Position numbers and translations under genes: made by a program | Shown: positions 15,490-15,945 of the stretch, piece by piece | Layout of the letters: each line of letters starts with the position of its first letter | How positions within the stretch are numbered: position 1 is the stretch's first letter | Notes under the pieces: model-generated | The model's input: the letters and a program-made list of their open reading frames with translations, nothing else | Told to the model about the DNA's origin: nothing | Database searches by the model: none | Assembly (NCBI GenBank): GCA_020440935.1 | Contig: JAGRNC010000012.1 | Coordinates: 1-15,945 of the forward strand | DNA from: Leptospiraceae bacterium | GTDB lineage: Bacteria; Spirochaetota; Leptospiria; Leptospirales; Leptonemataceae | Reading direction: 5' to 3' | Length of the DNA: 15,945 nucleotides

Positions 15490-15945
15490 ATGAATCCCAA
15501 ACTCTTTAGCTCACTGAGCAACAGAGCTAGCTTCAACAAAGTGCTGCGCCATCTGGTCAGCGTATCCGGCTTGATTGAGTCGCTGGATAAAGGTCAGAAT
15601 CTGGCAGATATGCTGAATGGAATGCTCGAAGGGGGGCAGATTCAGCGCGACCAGGTTGGTCCCATCGTTAATGTAATCTTAAATAGTCGTCTTCAGTTGC
15701 CTTACAAAAGCAAAAATCTTGAAGAGAACATTTCCTCCTTCTTACCGCTTGTGAATTCGTTCACTCGATGGAATGGAGTTTCTCTCACAGTTCTTTATTA
15801 TCATCCCACCCTCGGCCTTCTGGTGGTTAATCCTGCCAAAGAAGAGCACTGGGCGTCCGTTCAGGAAATGAAAAGAGATGAACTGGTCGTGGCCTATGCC
15901 CGTTCCAGGGACGGAAAACGCGAAACTGCCGAAAAAGGCCTCGAT
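15490..15945 (+). CDS. Unrecognised protein, N-terminal 152 residues (3' end outside window)
   Basis: An open frame from ATG 15490 to the window edge, with AAGGAG 6 bases upstream. It starts MNPKLFSSLSNRASFNKVLR and has no signal peptide or transmembrane segment, so it is probably cytoplasmic. Residues about 15-65 look helical (VSGLIESLDKGQNLADMLNG, then GGQIQRDQVGPIVNVIL). Residues about 95-115 look like two beta strands (GVSLTVLYYHPTLGLLVVNP), followed by KEEHWASVQEMKRDELVVAY. I do not recognise a family. It lies directly downstream of cfpA but is separated from it by a strong terminator, so co-transcription is unlikely; any link to the filament is only positional. Confidence 0.8.
   Translation, partial: MNPKLFSSLSNRASFNKVLRHLVSVSGLIESLDKGQNLADMLNGMLEGGQIQRDQVGPIVNVILNSRLQLPYKSKNLEENISSFLPLVNSFTRWNGVSLTVLYYHPTLGLLVVNPAKEEHWASVQEMKRDELVVAYARSRDGKRETAEKGLD

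Overview
The window looks like chromosomal DNA of a free-living or saprophytic spirochaete of the order Leptospirales (Leptonema- or Turneriella-like). The strongest pointer is a full-length cytoplasmic filament protein gene (cfpA), a protein typical of spirochaetes with cytoplasmic filaments. Supporting features are a short SMC protein of about 924 residues, a Maf/DUF115 flagellar-glycosylation-type protein, a PEGA-domain envelope protein, and a moderate G+C content near 50% by eye. The assignment to a genus is inference. There is no phage, insertion sequence, CRISPR array, tRNA or rRNA; nearly all of the window is ordinary, densely packed core genes.

Layout. (1) 1-204: the C-terminal end of an NHL-repeat protein, plus strand, cut by the window edge. 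(2) 245-2089: a minus-strand DUF115/MptE-like (Maf) protein. (3) 2090-2237: a divergent intergenic region holding dyad symmetries. (4) 2238-5012 and 4969-6720: smc followed by an overlapping PEGA-domain protein gene. (5) 6725-7573: a minus-strand PlsC-type acyltransferase, convergent with the PEGA gene and divergent from the next block. (6) 7613-13025: a likely four-gene plus-strand operon of putative lipoprotein, class II fructose-1,6-bisphosphatase (glpX), MOP-family flippase and a class A penicillin-binding protein (PBP1A type). (7) 13026-13298: the long cfpA leader with a sigma-28-like promoter candidate. (8) 13299-15338: cfpA, closed by a strong intrinsic terminator. (9) 15490 to the end: the start of a gene I do not recognise.

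How they fit together. Most genes concern the spirochaete envelope and cell body: peptidoglycan synthesis (PBP1A), membrane lipid or glycan assembly (acyltransferase, flippase), envelope proteins (PEGA protein, lipoprotein), flagellar glycosylation (Maf-like), chromosome organisation (SMC) and the internal cytoskeletal ribbon (CfpA). GlpX supplies the gluconeogenic step, which matters for leptospires that feed on fatty acids.

I found no clearly new multi-gene system. The best leads are the SMC that appears to lack a canonical hinge, the possible flagellar-sigma control of cfpA, the unrecognised gene downstream of cfpA, and a glycine-to-cysteine change in the GlpX metal-binding loop.
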